Position numbers and translations under genes: made by a program
Shown here: piece by piece, positions 1 to 12,536 of the stretch
How the letters are laid out: every line of letters starts with the position of its first letter
How positions within the stretch are numbered: the first letter of the stretch is position 1
The notes under the pieces: model-generated
What the model saw: the letters and a program-made list of their open reading frames with translations, nothing else
Told to the model about the DNA's origin: nothing
Databases searched by the model: none
Origin: Plantago ovata
Lineage: Eukaryota > Streptophyta > Magnoliopsida > Lamiales > Plantaginaceae
Reading direction: 5' to 3'
NCBI GenBank assembly: GCA_028274465.1
Contig: CM051458.1
Coordinates: forward strand, 23,575,566 to 23,639,565
DNA length: 64,000 nucleotides

Positions 1-724
1 CTTCAAATCTCACTAATAAACTATTTTCTTGGGGTATAATTTTAGTTATTCAATTTTTTTTGAATTTTCTTTTTTTTAACAAAAATAGAACTTGAAGAAT
101 GTTCTGGAACTCAACAAGAGCCAGTACTTGTTAGTATAGATTAAAAATCTGGCTTTCATAGGTTTCTGTATATTTTATTTATTAATATTGCTATAAGCAA
201 AGAACTTTCAACAACTACCCATTGTAGCCCGCTCATTACTTTCTAATTTAACAAGTTCCTGAGGTTTTGAACATTGAATTTCATACAACTTAACCAAATT
301 TCAATGAGGAACCAAGCTTTTTGCTTAAGTAACTAATGCACAGAGCAACCCTAACCAATGAAGAATGAGTGATATGTTCCGTAAATAACATGTTCCTCTA
401 CTGTCAGCAAATCACAAATGTTTGTTTATGAATACTGGAAATGTATTTTTAAATAGGAAAAATAAAAAAAATACGAAAGTCGAACCCGATTACGAAGACA
501 TTAAATTCATTAAAAACCACCCTTCACTTCTTCAGACGGCAAAGCCAAACCACACATACTCCATGTGCTAGCTTAGTTTGGGATGCCATAGTCATTCATA
601 ATCTGGAAATACATAAACCACACAACGAAACTAACAATACGCTAAACCAAGTTCATAAGAAAAAAAACATAGATTGCAGAACATAAATGTGGTGGTGGTT
701 GAAAATGAAGCTACTCAACGCCTA
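1..724. other. Intergenic, no gene seen
   Basis: AT-rich sequence with no convincing coding region on either strand. The part next to 725 is probably the 3' UTR of the minus-strand gene that ends there. Confidence 0.5.
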
Positions 725-3700
725 TCACTCCTCACGCTTGATTTTTCTGCTTGGAACCAGGTAGACTGCCTCTTGGACACGAGGTTCTGGGCTACTGCCG
801 CTTGAGCTGGTGTGGGGGGAGAACTCTTCAACACGGGACAAGAACAGCTTCTTCTTAGCCTCGGACTTTTTCTCGCTGCGGATACGAGACTTTTCAAACT
901 CTTCCTCATCAATCTCCTTGATGGACAGTGGCGAGCTGTTGCATGGGGATGCAAACCTGGAAGGCTTAAGCCTTGACGGAGAACCGACACCTAAGTTCCA
1001 GTTTCTCGGGGAGTCTGGGAGAGTGCAACGGGCCAGAGCTTCGGACTTGCTTGGTGGCGAGCTTGCCTGCACATCTTTGGTTATCGGGTCCTGATTGGTG
1101 CCAGCTCGAAACAGAATAATAGTGTTCCTGCTACTTTCATCATCAACAGAGTTAGAGTAGTCCGAGACAGAGTTTGGAGCCGTTCCAAAGTTGGTTCCTT
1201 TGAAGATGAGCACCAGTTCGCCGTACAGTGGATCACCACCAACGTAGTAATCCAATGCGGCATTGTCCTCCTGAAACAAAATATTTTTGATTGATTACGA
1301 ACAATGTCATTGTACATAATTGCCGAGGAGTCGTAATGAATGACAAACTTACCTCAACAACTTCTCTCCATTGCTTTGGAGAGCCTTTGAACTTGTTGGT
1401 TCTTGCCTCCCAAACCAGCTCCGTTTCATGGATCAACCACTGCATGGTGCAGTGCCTCTTGAAGAGCTGGTTGACGGAATAGATTGTTTTGAACCGGTCA
1501 AACAACTTGTTCTTGCACATTTGCATTCCCCTTGATATATTTCCCGGCCACTCCCAAACTGAAGAGTTAGAAGCCACTTTCTCCAGGTAGAAAACCATGT
1601 ACTCAACATGTTCTTTTGGGAACTTGTTGTTGTACCATTCATTGTCTTGGTGTTTGGTAGCAGCAAGTCGGTTCACATCTGTAGGAGACATTGGAGCATG
1701 AAATGGAGAGTATATATTTCGAACCAAGTTGTAAGAGCTGTTTGTAGTTATGGGGTAAAGTGTTGAATATCAGTCCAATTTATAGGCAGAACTGCACCAA
1801 GGTATTTGTGTAGTTTAAGAATAAATACTACTCACCAACCAGTAATAAAGAAATGTAGTTATAAACATAATTCTTCGAAAAGTTACAAAGGACATTTTGG
1901 TATACATGCAACAACAATGATAGTTAGTTATCAAAGAAGCTAAAAAGTGCACACACAAACACCATTTTGTATTGTATACTATACCAAACATGGCTATAGT
2001 TTTTGTAAAATAGCTACCCCATATGTTCAATTGTGTTGTTGAACAGATTAATGACAAAGGATTTACTTTCAATCGGACTAAATAATTGCTACTATGGCAT
2101 TGCAATTGGGACAACAATTTGGCATAACTTACAATGAATCATAGTTACCTATAGCTGAAACCCAACAACAAAATTTTTTTGATGATTTCATATAATATCA
2201 CTGTAAGATGTTTAAAACATCGAAACAAGTTTCATATCTGAAAAAATGTCAGCCTACTCCGGTTTTTATATTAAATACGAAAGGTTGCTTTCTTCAAGCA
2301 ATACGAATCGTCAGGGTTATAATGTATCATATAAACCAAATGTTTATTAACGACACCAAGACTTTGCAAGAGTTGTGTCCTAATTCATGACCCTTCATGT
2401 AGCATGGCACAGTCGGCCGTAACTTAAACCAAACAGCAATTCAAAGTTTCTTTGAAGGTACCTTCAATCATCCTAGGTGATACATCAGATCCAGGTCTAC
2501 TTGATATATTTTTCTACCAAGTAATGTAAATGTTCTAATGTAGTACATTTGGTTGCAGAGAATCATGAAGAGCAAGGTGAGGGGCTCAATGTTCTACTGC
2601 CATAGCTGAGACTTTCTTAAAGAAGGAGAAGTCAACTTTGAAGCAATTAAGACTATTACATTATATTTCAAAAATCTTTACAGCAGTCTGCTTTTGCGCG
2701 TGAATGGATTTGAAACAGACATATTTCCAGCTCGAATGCAAGCAAATATTAATGAGATTTGATTTCCAAGCTTAAGTCTAATCATCCAGTAGCAAATTAG
2801 GCATAGGCTCATCTTTGTATTCCCAATTCATTTCAATGAGATGTTGTTTAGGGGGGGGGCTCTGTTGTCGAAATGCTAAACTGTAGAACCATTGCAGTTG
2901 GGGTGAAATTAATATAGTGTGGAGTGGCTCAAAGTTATCATTTCATTCTGTCAAACCAAGTCAGTAGCTACTTAGATGGATACATTATTCTATAAATTAA
3001 ATCACTTCAGATGTCTTCCTAAGGAGTCACCTTTATTCACTTGTACTCGCTACAGATGAATTAATGCTTGTTAATGCACATATCTTGTGTGAACTTGTAG
3101 AAGATGAAATCATGAAGGGATGGAGCTGTCAAAATTAACAACTTTCAGGCTGGATTGTTTAGCTAATACTGCCAATATACCATTGTTCTTTATAAAATTG
3201 ATAGCTGCGTAAAACGGGGAACAATATGACATGAAAAAGTTACAGGGGAGTAGTGTAATCGACCGTATCGATGAGGCCATATGAACGTGCACATTCAGAT
3301 GTATTAAGCAAGAATTGAAATGAGGAGGTTATGTTAAAAAGTTCACCAATTGAAATTAATGTTTATAGGCTAATGATCATTAATCCAACACACGATGATG
3401 GTGCCTATAAATTAACCAAATTGCTACTTAAATGCTCAATTCCTTTTAGATTATGACCCTTAAAATATAATCGTGGAACAAATCTGACAAATGAGTAATA
3501 TGATGAAAATTTGAAGTCGTCTATGCAAGCTTTCATGTTTTCTTGTGCCACAATTCAGTTGATACAACAGGTACCAATTCTTTATTTTTTTTTCACCAGC
3601 TGTCGAACATGGAAAGCAGTCCTACACGTTGTATGTATGGGATTGAAGATTCATGTTCAATACATACGAAAAGAGTTCAACACATATTCGTGAAAGTTGT

Positions 3701-4822
3701 TACAAAATGTTAGAAGAACTCCATAGATACATACCGTTAAGAAATGGTTTACTTACTAGCCGATTAAATGATACTTCATGTTTTCTTTCATAAGACATTA
3801 CACAATACGCTAGATGAACCATAAATTTTCAAAACGTCAATTTCACCTACATTTTGTATCACCCGTTCCTTGACACGTACGGCCAAATCCTAGCTACTTC
3901 GAGTCTTTGGCGGGTAGCCGGCTTTAGAGCATTGTTAGTATACTGAAGATGTGCCGCATGATCATACAAGTTCTCCATCCCTTCGAAGGGCTGAACGAAA
4001 GATAGTGGCGGTGGAAGCGCATATATGATGTGCCCATCAGCTCTGGTGATTTCATCCACGGATTGTAGATAAACGCGGCACCAATTAGTTCCAGCCGTCT
4101 TTGCATTTCCTATCATATCCCGAAAATGAGCCGCGGTGTGAAGAGGCTTAACGCAGTTGGGCCAAAGGCTCTCATAATGTGTGTACCATATTCTTGTCGG
4201 TTTTCGTTCACCTGCATCCTGATCCTTAAGAACTAGCTGCAGCAGTCTAGCCAACTTAAACCTTTCAGGATCCACATTGTGGATGTAGAAAGTTTTACCC
4301 CCAGTATAGTCTACTCCTTTCTCATAATCTTCTAAAAACATGCCCCCATGCCTAACAACAATTTGCATGAGGTCTGGAGATTGAGCTGCAATTTTTATTA
4401 CTTGGTCAGCTTAGCCACAAATTTGATATATATCTGTTATCAAATATACTATAACAACCCTACAGAACTTCAATCCTTATGATTTTCTACATATGTTCCT
4501 AAAATATAAAGTTAATAAAAAAAAAAAAAGATTGCTGTACAGTAACATAATATAAGCAACACACTAATCCTCATCATCCTAGACATTAATCATAAATGCA
4601 AGTAAATATCATAGGTTATCAATGTTATTTATGTACAACTAAAGCTATAAAACATGAGCAAGTATTAAAGATAGATGATTTCTTACATAGTTCTTCTGGA
4701 TAGTTTTGCAAAACGTGCCTGATGTAGCTCTGGTTGTTGGAGCCCTGTGTGCTGGACATATCAACGGACTCCGCACTCAGATCTCCACTTGATTCTCCTG
4801 TTGATCCGTCCCCAGAAGACAT
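725..4822 (-). CDS. PB1-like and Myb/SANT-like domain protein, four exons
   Basis: I model exons 4687-4822, 3881-4385, 1353-1737 and 725-1270. All joins have GT-AG borders and keep phase, giving 523 residues. The Ser-rich N-terminus leads into a PB1-like segment (about residues 52-125, with RHGG, YTGGK and NVDPERF), a domain often found at the N-terminus of plant MULE-type proteins. Residues about 285-372 resemble a Myb/SANT-like domain: the CKNKLFDRFK helix, the LVWEARTNKF stretch and the closing GELVLIFKGTN fit that family. A basic, Ser-rich tail ends in RKIKREE, a possible nuclear signal. The role is unknown; DNA binding in the nucleus is inferred from the second domain. The long second intron (1738-3880) is the weakest join: the donor GTACGT is good and the phases match, but the halves could be separate genes. 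It starts divergently from the AT-hook gene at 5711. Confidence 0.6.
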
Positions 4823-5710
4823 GGATTAGAGGATGAATTTTATGAAGAACAAGTTTACAATGTGGAAAAATAAAGAGAGGAACAGCAGTGTTGGTGGTAG
4901 TAGTTGCTTTAACTAAAATGTGTAGTGAAATACCTAACAAATATTATCTTGTGTGTTGGAGAATGTAGCAGATATATTATATTTTGTGTCTCTAAACCAA
5001 TGTTTAAATGACTAAGTTGCATACCAAATAATGAATGCTTAATTTTATTGCCATGTCAGCTCACTGTGTATGCATATTTTGTTGTTTAAGCTATACTTGT
5101 ATGTCTTAAATCATACACAAATTGTTCAGAAATTCGTAGATTTACATTCGAATTAGTAATGTCTATGTGTGATACAAATCAATTCGTGTTCCATGATTAT
5201 TACAATACAATCTTGCTCGCGTTATTAATGCTATCTCATCGGTACATAAAACTAGTTTTATGCTATATGATATTGTAAACTTTCATCGAAACTCATTACA
5301 GTATATGATACAAAATAATGTTTTGTTAACAACAAGCAGTTGCATGAAATGTAAGCTCAAATGTTGTTGACATTTGATAAGTTTTTGCAGCCAACTAACC
5401 TGTATATCATCATAAAAACGGATAAGCATCTAATCAAAGTAATAAATTTAAAGCAAATGAGAAGTAATAACTGCCTGCAGAATTTGAACAATCACTTCAA
5501 ACTTTTTCATATTCCAACACCTGCAATTACTCCCTAGCAGATCTCCAACCAATCCTTTCCCCAGCATTACTTCCACACTAACACGCCTAACCAACCAAGT
5601 TTTTGGAATACTCAGACGAATCATTACACAAGTTCAGAGAAGCAAGTATTTCAAGTTATATTAAACTTCCGAACAAACCTTCCACAAACAAAAAAACCTC
5701 TCACCCTAAA
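4823..5710. promoter_or_regulatory. Shared intergenic region between divergent genes
   Basis: About 890 bp separate the start codons of the minus-strand gene (4822) and the plus-strand gene (5711), so both promoters must lie here. It is AT-rich with several TATA-like runs, and I cannot single out one box. No coding potential was seen. Confidence 0.4.
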
Positions 5711-7092
5711 ATGGCAGAATCCAAACAATCCACCAGAGTCTTTGAGGCTTTCAGTCCGATACGGAGAGCTTCCTCTCAGTTGGCGGTTCAGGAAGGAAGT
5801 GCGAAGAGGGGCAGAGGACGTCCCAGAAAAGTCTCAGGTTAAAATGTTGATTGTATTGATTTTGCAAGTTTTGTTAATAAAGTCATGATGCTTTCAATCT
5901 ATTCAGTTCATTACGCTACAGATCTCAATTATCTGTTGTTAATGTAAATGTTATCTATAGTCCGAGATGTACATGTTAACGGTTAATCATGCGTTCATCT
6001 ATTGTATCGGTTTCGACTGAGTAAGGAAACTCCATTTTCATACCATTACTAATTCTGGACTATTTGGTGGCTATCTATATATGTTTACTTTAAACTGTGA
6101 TAATTCCATTAAGGTTGGAGATGAATTCTGTGGAAGTTTAATATTTATTTTTTACAAAAAAATAAAATTGAATCACTGCAAGCTGGTTAAAGTCACTTGG
6201 GGTCAGATGTTTAGAAACTGTTGTCTAAATCTCCTTTTGTGCGTTTGCAAATTTATGTTGATTTTCTAATCTAGCTTAAAACCGTCTTATTAGAATTTTA
6301 TTTCGAAGATTGAAATTTACCAATATGACATGAACTGTATGATTTCGATTTCACATCCCAAGTTGATAATTGTTTTCTCCGGGCCACACCACTTATATTT
6401 CTTTGTGTTTAACTATGAACTAATGTTTTATGCTGTGAAAAAATCCTCATTGAAGTGGGCAACATTACTTACCTCTAAATATTTTTGGAGTTGCAGCTAC
6501 TCCTGCAGAGCCGTGGACAATCAAGGTGAATTACAGGGGCTTATGGATGAAGTCTGACGGGGAGCCTCCTGTTTATGCTGATGGATCAACTGCTTGGATC
6601 CATGTCAAAGACCGAATGCAATTCGGCTACGGTGAGCTCATGAGAGCTGTGATGGGGAGAGTCACTGGACCTCTTCCACAAGGGTGCTTTTGGTTTCGTT
6701 CAAATGGCTGCAAGATTCCCGGTGCTCTCGTGCCGCTGGAGAACACAGACGACATGAAGGTCATGTACATGGCAGTCTGCTTGGCAAAGAAAACTTGCTC
6801 AGAGATATATGTGCAAGAAGCTGAGGTCATTTACTCGACGAACAAACCGTTCTAGGTGCTTTATGAGCTCCCTAATGGAATCGAGAAGATGGATACCACC
6901 AAACGCTACAACTGGTTCGAGCTTTCGAGGATGATACTCAGCAAGGAGAAGGAGGAGCTGGAAAAGGACCCGAACAAGAGGAACTGGTTCGTCTCAACAA
7001 CCGCCGCTGAGAGTCCCAGGATGCTCCGCAACCTTCCGGGGACAAACAGATCATCCGAAGACCTCCCCTTCATCTGGAATGGTCGCTGGTAA
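5711..7092 (+). CDS. AT-hook / PB1-like domain protein with in-frame TAG
   Basis: Exon 1 (5711-5837) starts at an ATG in good context and encodes an AT-hook around residues 32-40 (KRGRGRPRK), a minor-groove DNA-binding motif. A GT-AG intron joins in phase to exon 2 at 6497, which encodes a PB1-like segment (RGLWMKSDGEPPVY, then a FWF-containing core and a PLENTDDMKVMYM end) that resembles the divergent neighbour. A TAG at 6853-6855 ends the frame at 161 residues. The same frame then stays open for 78 more codons to 7092 with coding-like composition, including a Lys/Glu-rich helix. I see no standard readthrough context after the TAG. The stop may be a nonsense mutation in a decaying gene, or the AG|GTGCTT around it may be a donor to an exon I did not find. 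Cellular function unknown. Confidence 0.55.
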
Positions 7093-7848
7093 ACAAGATG
7101 CTGCTGCTAAGTTATGGATTTAAGTTTGCTTTTCTATGACATTTTAAGTGTTTTCATGTTTTGTTATGCCTTTACTTGGTGGATGTTATTTTGCTTTTGA
7201 ACTATTTTGTCATGGCGCTAGATGTTAATCATCTACATCTACTCTTGAATATTAAGCTTCCTGGATCCTCCGCATACTCTCCATAAAATCTCTTCAACTT
7301 GCCCCTTTATTTTGCTGACCATTGAATTACAAGGCCTGTGAGAATCCCACGCAATCATAGTCATCTTCTGGATGCACCAAAAAATGAGTACAATATCACA
7401 GTGATGGAGTGTTTCTGCAGATGAAAAAAGGTATCACCACACTTGTGTAAACGAGACATCGACACCAACAATTTGTCGAAGCGGTACCTAAACTCATATC
7501 ATAAATTGTGAAAATTTGAAAACCAAATTCACCAAAAGTTCCGGGTGGAAGGCAACACTTCATTGCTAATTACTTGTACAAATAATGCAACAGCAAACAA
7601 ATGGCTTGACTTCCCTTTTTTTTTTTCTTTGCATGAAACTGCAACTCATGTCATAATCAAGGTTTACAAGTTTCAACTGGTTGAAAATTTCAAACAAATT
7701 TTTTTTGAGGGAAATTTCCCCCCAAAAAAATGTTTACAATTAATGGCATCAACTACTACAACAATATATAACTCTGCAACTGCTAATAAAATAAGCAAAG
7801 CTTGCCCCTATTTCACACTTTCGGTTCCCTCCTAATCCACCAACAACA
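7093..7848. other. Intergenic, no gene seen
   Basis: Contains the likely 3' UTR of the upstream gene and the promoter of the GRF gene. Poly-T/poly-A runs occur around 7616-7630 and 7699-7730. Nothing else was recognised. Confidence 0.4.
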
Positions 7849-8374
7849 ATGGGTTCAGTCCAAGACACGAAGAAAACAAAGATTCATCACTCCCTCTCAC
7901 CATACTACAACTGCAATAAACTCACCGTGGAAGACAGCATCTCAGTCGACATCGATCATCCGTTTCGTCGTTTCTACCGCTGCCCCCAGTTCAAAGTAAG
8001 TCCTACTGTCTCTATTCATATTTTAGCAAACCACTATACCTATCAACATGTCACCGCCATAATGTAACCTGCTTAACTATTGATTTCAACATGAACGTCT
8101 GTAACAGATGCCAAATGGTTGTTCTTTCAAACAATTCAAGGATGAAGCCTTGTCACCGTATTACAAAGGAATCATAAACAATCTCCTCTCACAAAACCGT
8201 TTGAAGACCAGAGAAATTGAAGCTCTCAAAGGCAGCAAGAAGAAGTTTGAGGTGCGCCTTAGACAAAACAACCTCAGATGGACAGCCAGACTGGCTAGGG
8301 CTGGCCGGCGTACGGTTCCGGTTCCTGACGCAAGCGAGCCGAAAAAACACAACGGCGACCAGCGATTCACATAG
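7849..8374 (+). CDS. Small GRF-type zinc-finger protein, two exons
   Basis: Exons 7849-7995 and 8108-8374 join in phase 0 over a GTAAGT...ACAG intron and give 137 residues. The intron sits inside the finger, as the exon 1 end (HPFRRFYRCPQFK) and the exon 2 start (MPNGCSFKQFKDE) together make the core of a GRF-type zinc finger: an RRFY block, Cys, then Gly-Cys followed by an aromatic. The first Cys pair is atypical (YYNCNK, only one Cys visible), so metal binding may be weakened. A charged helix follows (SQNRLKTREIEALKGSKKKF), then a basic tail. GRF fingers bind nucleic acid in known proteins. Short plant proteins of this form, GRF finger plus coiled coil, are common and mostly uncharacterised. 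It lies beside the PB1-like genes, but no joint function is shown. Confidence 0.7.
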
Positions 8375-9160
8375 AATTATCATAATTTAGCCCCTCGTTT
8401 TTTGCTGCCCCTTTGATTGTAGCTGTAAGCCAACCGAAATATTGCTTGTGTGCCTTGTAATCGACGAATTGGATCTATCAATCGTGGAATTCAGATGTTA
8501 TTCTATGAAACAAGCATAAACCCTAATCCCCAAATTTCTAACCGCCCAAAACAAACCGCGTATTTCAAAACTACCGAGGGGTATTTACATAAACGCAAGG
8601 TTTCTTAAATACGTATTTGTAGAACCAAACATGGAAAATGAAAACTGGTTCAACTTATTTTTCCTAATTCAAAATAACAAACCAATCAGTGAAAAGTTCA
8701 ACTTTTCCTAGTACATTTCCCTCTTTTCTATATGAACCGGATTTCCTAAGAAAACAAACATTTCCTTTTCCTACTCAGAACCAAAAAGCCCCTAAGGGAA
8801 AAGAAAAACAGAAAAAAGGAAAACAGAAAAAAAAAGAAGGAAAAAGGAAAAATAAAAGTGGTTAAGGGCGTGTTTGGTTCTAGAGTTTTGAGGAAAGAGA
8901 GTTTGCATCACTTGGGTTAAAATATAATTAACCGAGATAGTTGGACTACGATGAAAATTTAGTATTTAATGGGGTACCAAATGTAATACTGAACCGGGTC
9001 GAAAACACGAAACCCATATTAATACTAAATAAGACTTGTATTGTTTGTGTTCCCTTTCTTCTTCCCCAAGCTGAATTGCTGAAAATCCTTTCCACAAATT
9101 TCCTCCTCTCTTTCCCCCCAAGCTCCATAAATTCTCCAGAGTATTACTCGTACACTCCAA
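8375..9160. other. Intergenic / promoter region of the proteasome gene
   Basis: Holds a purine-rich run (about 8800-8860) and a GTGTTTGGTTC motif near 8870 with a loose inverted partner near 8621. The segment next to 9161 must contain the PBB promoter and 5' UTR. No gene was recognised. Confidence 0.4.
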
Positions 9161-11482
9161 ATGTCTCAATTAGCAGCTGAAACTATGCCACCAAAAGGAG
9201 GCTTCTCCTTCGATCTTTGCAAGAGGAATCAAATGCTCGTCAACAAGGATTTGAAGCCACCTTCTTTTCTTAAAACCGGAACTACTATCGTCGGTTTGAT
9301 ATTTGAGGTCAATTTGCGTCTCTGATATGTTTACTGCAATTAATTCTTTGTTCGATTATCAGCTCGATTCCGTGTTAATTTGATATTTCAATTGCTTACT
9401 CACTAGCTGCTTAGTGATGATAAATTAGGGTTTGAATCAGTTAGGTTTCGGAATGCCACGATCTTACATTACGATGTCTGCTGTTTGGTGCTTCCGTTGC
9501 CAGTCCAGATTTGTTCATGTTATGGAAAACTTTTATTAATTCTTTACTGGACTTAGGCTCTGTTCTTTTCGTCCGAAATTGATTATTTTAAGTTCAGTTC
9601 AGATCAGTTCCTATAAGCATTAAGGATTTGCTTAATAGTACAAATAAGTTCTGTTCCATTCAGTTCAGCTGAGTTTCATTCGGTTCAATTCACTTTCAGA
9701 TCAGGTCTGTTCTGTTCAGACGAAGAGAACAGAGCCTTATTTTGTGTTTCTTGCTGCTGATTTATCATGCTACGGTTGATCGAGATGGCGTTTAATGTGT
9801 TTATATCAATTTAGTGACTGCAATTGGTTTGAGCTGGTTGATTTTGTGGTGAAGAATGAATTTAGGGACTGCAATGCGTTCACGCCAATTACAAGTACTT
9901 GATTTTGTACTCTGTTATCTACTCACGACCTCTCAATAATTGATGCTGTAGCTATTGAAGGCATAAAGAGTGTCTGTTGTCTGATATTTATTCTAGATGA
10001 TTAGCAGTAGCACCTCGACATTATGTCACAGTTTTATATCGTTAAGCTGTCATTCACATCTTGGGGCTTTCTTTTTTCTTTTTTCTTTTTTTTTAGCTTC
10101 TGCATTGGATTTAGGTGCCATTTTTATTATGCAGTCAGCTGCTTCGGTAACATAACAGTACATAAGATGGCTGAGAAGTGATTGAGTAGTATAGTATGTT
10201 AATTGTGCAAAATGGCTTCCAACGTTTCATGGAGATGAAGATAACAGCAACCAATTACATGTTTAGGCCCTATGCTTAAAAGGTGCTTGCTTTTTGCAAT
10301 TTTAAGCGCTTTCTAAACTTGAAAACACTCCAAGAATAAGTAGAAGTTATAATTATCTTAATTATCCAGAGCTAGATTCCTCTAAACTAGGAAGTGTACC
10401 TTTTCCCTTGCTGAAACAAGTAACCAAGTTTTTATTTACCTCCTGCTTGACATCTACTAATTTGCTTCCAGGATGGTGTCATTCTTGGGGCAGATACACG
10501 AGCCACTGAAGGCCCTATTGTTGCTGATAAGAACTGTGAAAAGATTCACTATATGGCTCCCAATATTTATTGCTGTGGAGCAGGTACCGCTGCGGACACA
10601 GAGGCAGTTACTGGTAAAATCAAACTTCAAACAAATTTATTATTGTTTTACTAAGCCTTTTGCCTCTCTGTAAGCTTCTGCTTTGAGCTCATATCTGCCT
10701 TTGTACTTTGCTGTTTTCGAATGTGTTTGAACTAGACATGGTTAGTTCTCAACTGAAGCTGCATCGCTTTCATACTGGTCGTGAGTCCAGGGTTGTGACA
10801 GCTCTAACGCTCCTAAAATCTCACCTTTTCAGGTTGCCTTTCTTTCTTAAATCACCGTATATAAACACTTGTCAATTTTATTTTTAGAGAAGACAATCCT
10901 GAATACCTTGATAATCTTTTAAATTCAGCTACCAAGGTCACGTATCTGCAGCCTTAGTGCTCGGTGGAGTTGATGTAACGGGCCCTCACTTGCATACTGT
11001 GAGTTCTTCCCTTTTCTCTTTCTTTTTCTACCTTGTTTTTTTTGTGATTTCATTTTCTTCTATTTAATCTGTATTTTAGGTGGGCATGGGTTGGTTGGAG
11101 GTTTCAATATATTATTTTTAATGATCTCCCCTGTAACATATCGGTGATTGATTTTATCTCAGATATATCCACATGGTTCAACTGACACTCTACCATTTGC
11201 TACTATGGGATCTGGCTCATTAGCTGCGATGTCTGTCTTTGAATCAAAATATAAAGAGGGACTGACAGTAAGTTCATCTTTTCTCTTTCTAGCTGTGAAG
11301 TCGTCTATAGCATTTATTTCAACTGAGTGTATGTCTATTGTTGCAGAGGGATGAAGGAGTCAAATTAGTTGCTGAAGCAATATGCTCTGGAATATTCAAT
11401 GACTTGGGAAGTGGAAGTAATGTTGATATATGTGTCATCACAAAGGTTCTTTTTTGTATTCTTGGTTTCTGCCAAATTATTA

Positions 11483-11556
<74 letters not shown>

Positions 11557-11895
11557 ACACACCTCTGCAGGAACGCTTAACTAACACCCCGTTCCCCCTC
11601 TTTCTTCTCTCCCCAGGGCAAGCAGGAGTACCTGAGAAATCATCTTTCACCGAATCCAAGAACTTACCTCAGTGACAAGGGCTATACCTTTTCCAAGAAG
11701 ACTGGTTAGTATCTGTAAACACTATTGCTTCTCTTCAAAATAATATTATTTCCAGGATGTGTTATGTCTTACATGCAATTTTATAATTTAAACGTTATAA
11801 ACTTTTTGGTTGGCGCAGAGGTTTTGCTTACAAAAATCACACCCTTGAGAGATTTGGTGGAAGTAATTGAAGGTGGAGATGCCATGGAGGAATGA
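9161..11895 (+). CDS. PBB: 20S proteasome subunit beta type-7 (beta-2)
   Basis: Eight exons (9161-9307, 10472-10613, 10736-10832, 10929-10998, 11163-11267, 11347-11445, 11617-11704, 11819-11895) join with GT-AG borders and correct phase into 274 residues, the usual plant length. The product is the catalytic beta-2 subunit of the 20S core, responsible for trypsin-like cleavage (family knowledge). The propeptide should be removed after Gly40 ([11 protein letters not shown]), exposing Thr41 as nucleophile. The supporting Asp (GADTR, mature residue 17) and Lys (NCEK, mature residue 33) are present. [16 protein letters not shown] and the [13 protein letters not shown] block are characteristic of the subfamily, as is the C-terminal arm used to clasp neighbouring subunits. 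Intron 1 is over 1.1 kb and carries a MITE; intron 6 carries a long AT repeat. Looks intact and functional. Confidence 0.97.
9556..9736. mobile_element. Tourist-like MITE in PBB intron 1
   Basis: A 181-bp foldback element. The ends are inverted repeats (GGCTCTGTTCTTTTCGTC on the left; the right end is the complement with one or two changes), and the TTA at 9553-9555 is repeated at 9737-9739. Between the ends run GTTCAGTTCAGATC-type repeats. A 3-bp TTA target duplication is typical of PIF/Harbinger-derived Tourist MITEs. The same ends flank the element at 15728-16508. Confidence 0.85.
11486..11553. repeat. (AT)34 microsatellite in PBB intron 6
   Basis: An uninterrupted AT dinucleotide run of 68 bp lies 40 bp after the exon 6 donor. 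It is likely length-polymorphic and self-complementary. Confidence 0.95.
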
Positions 11896-12536
11896 GGTTT
11901 ATTGATTAAATTGCATATTTGTCAGAAGCCATTCTGGATCCTCCTAGTTTTCATTGTCTGAACTGGTTTCTTCACATGTAGCCTCGGTATTTGGTGCTAA
12001 AAGGTCTATCTGGTTTGAAATTTGTTAGGCATGTTGCAGATTATTGAAAGTCCTTATCTATGAAGATTCCCATTTCCTTAATTCTCTACCTGCACATTGT
12101 TGATATGATTATTTACTATATTATGCTATTATAAATTAATGTATGTACCTAGAGCAAGCCAAATAGTAAGGTATTTTATTTTTACAGTTTTATGTGATTA
12201 TTGCATGCGAAAGTAAAAGAAATGAGGGGGTTGATAAAAATGTTCGACCTGAAATAGATTATTATAAGTTGATATGTGATATTTAAAGTTATGATTTGGC
12301 TAATAAATACACGAACATTATGGAACTGAAAATGCATAGGCTATAAATTAGAGATGTTGTGGTGAAATCAGGAGTTATCTGAACTCAGAAGCACACTTGT
12401 GAAGTTATTCTGTGATGTGAATTGTACTTGATCAACAATCAGCATATGATACAACCATATGCCTTAATTCTGGTTATCAACCCCTGCATGTATCTCATGT
12501 CATGAATAAATGCTTTATATGTTTATACTGTTACTT
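11896..12536. other. Convergent 3' intergenic region
   Basis: Lies between the stop codons of the plus-strand PBB gene and the minus-strand GH5 gene, so both 3' UTRs and poly(A) signals should be here. No other gene seen. Confidence 0.5.

Noticed and set aside
8621..8882. Possible hAT-like MITE with GTGTTTGGTTCTA ends
   Set aside because: The two motifs face the wrong way for the ends of one element, and I saw no target duplication.
11319..11584. Tyr-Ile repeat ORFs on both strands
   Set aside because: They read through the AT dinucleotide repeat in PBB intron 6.
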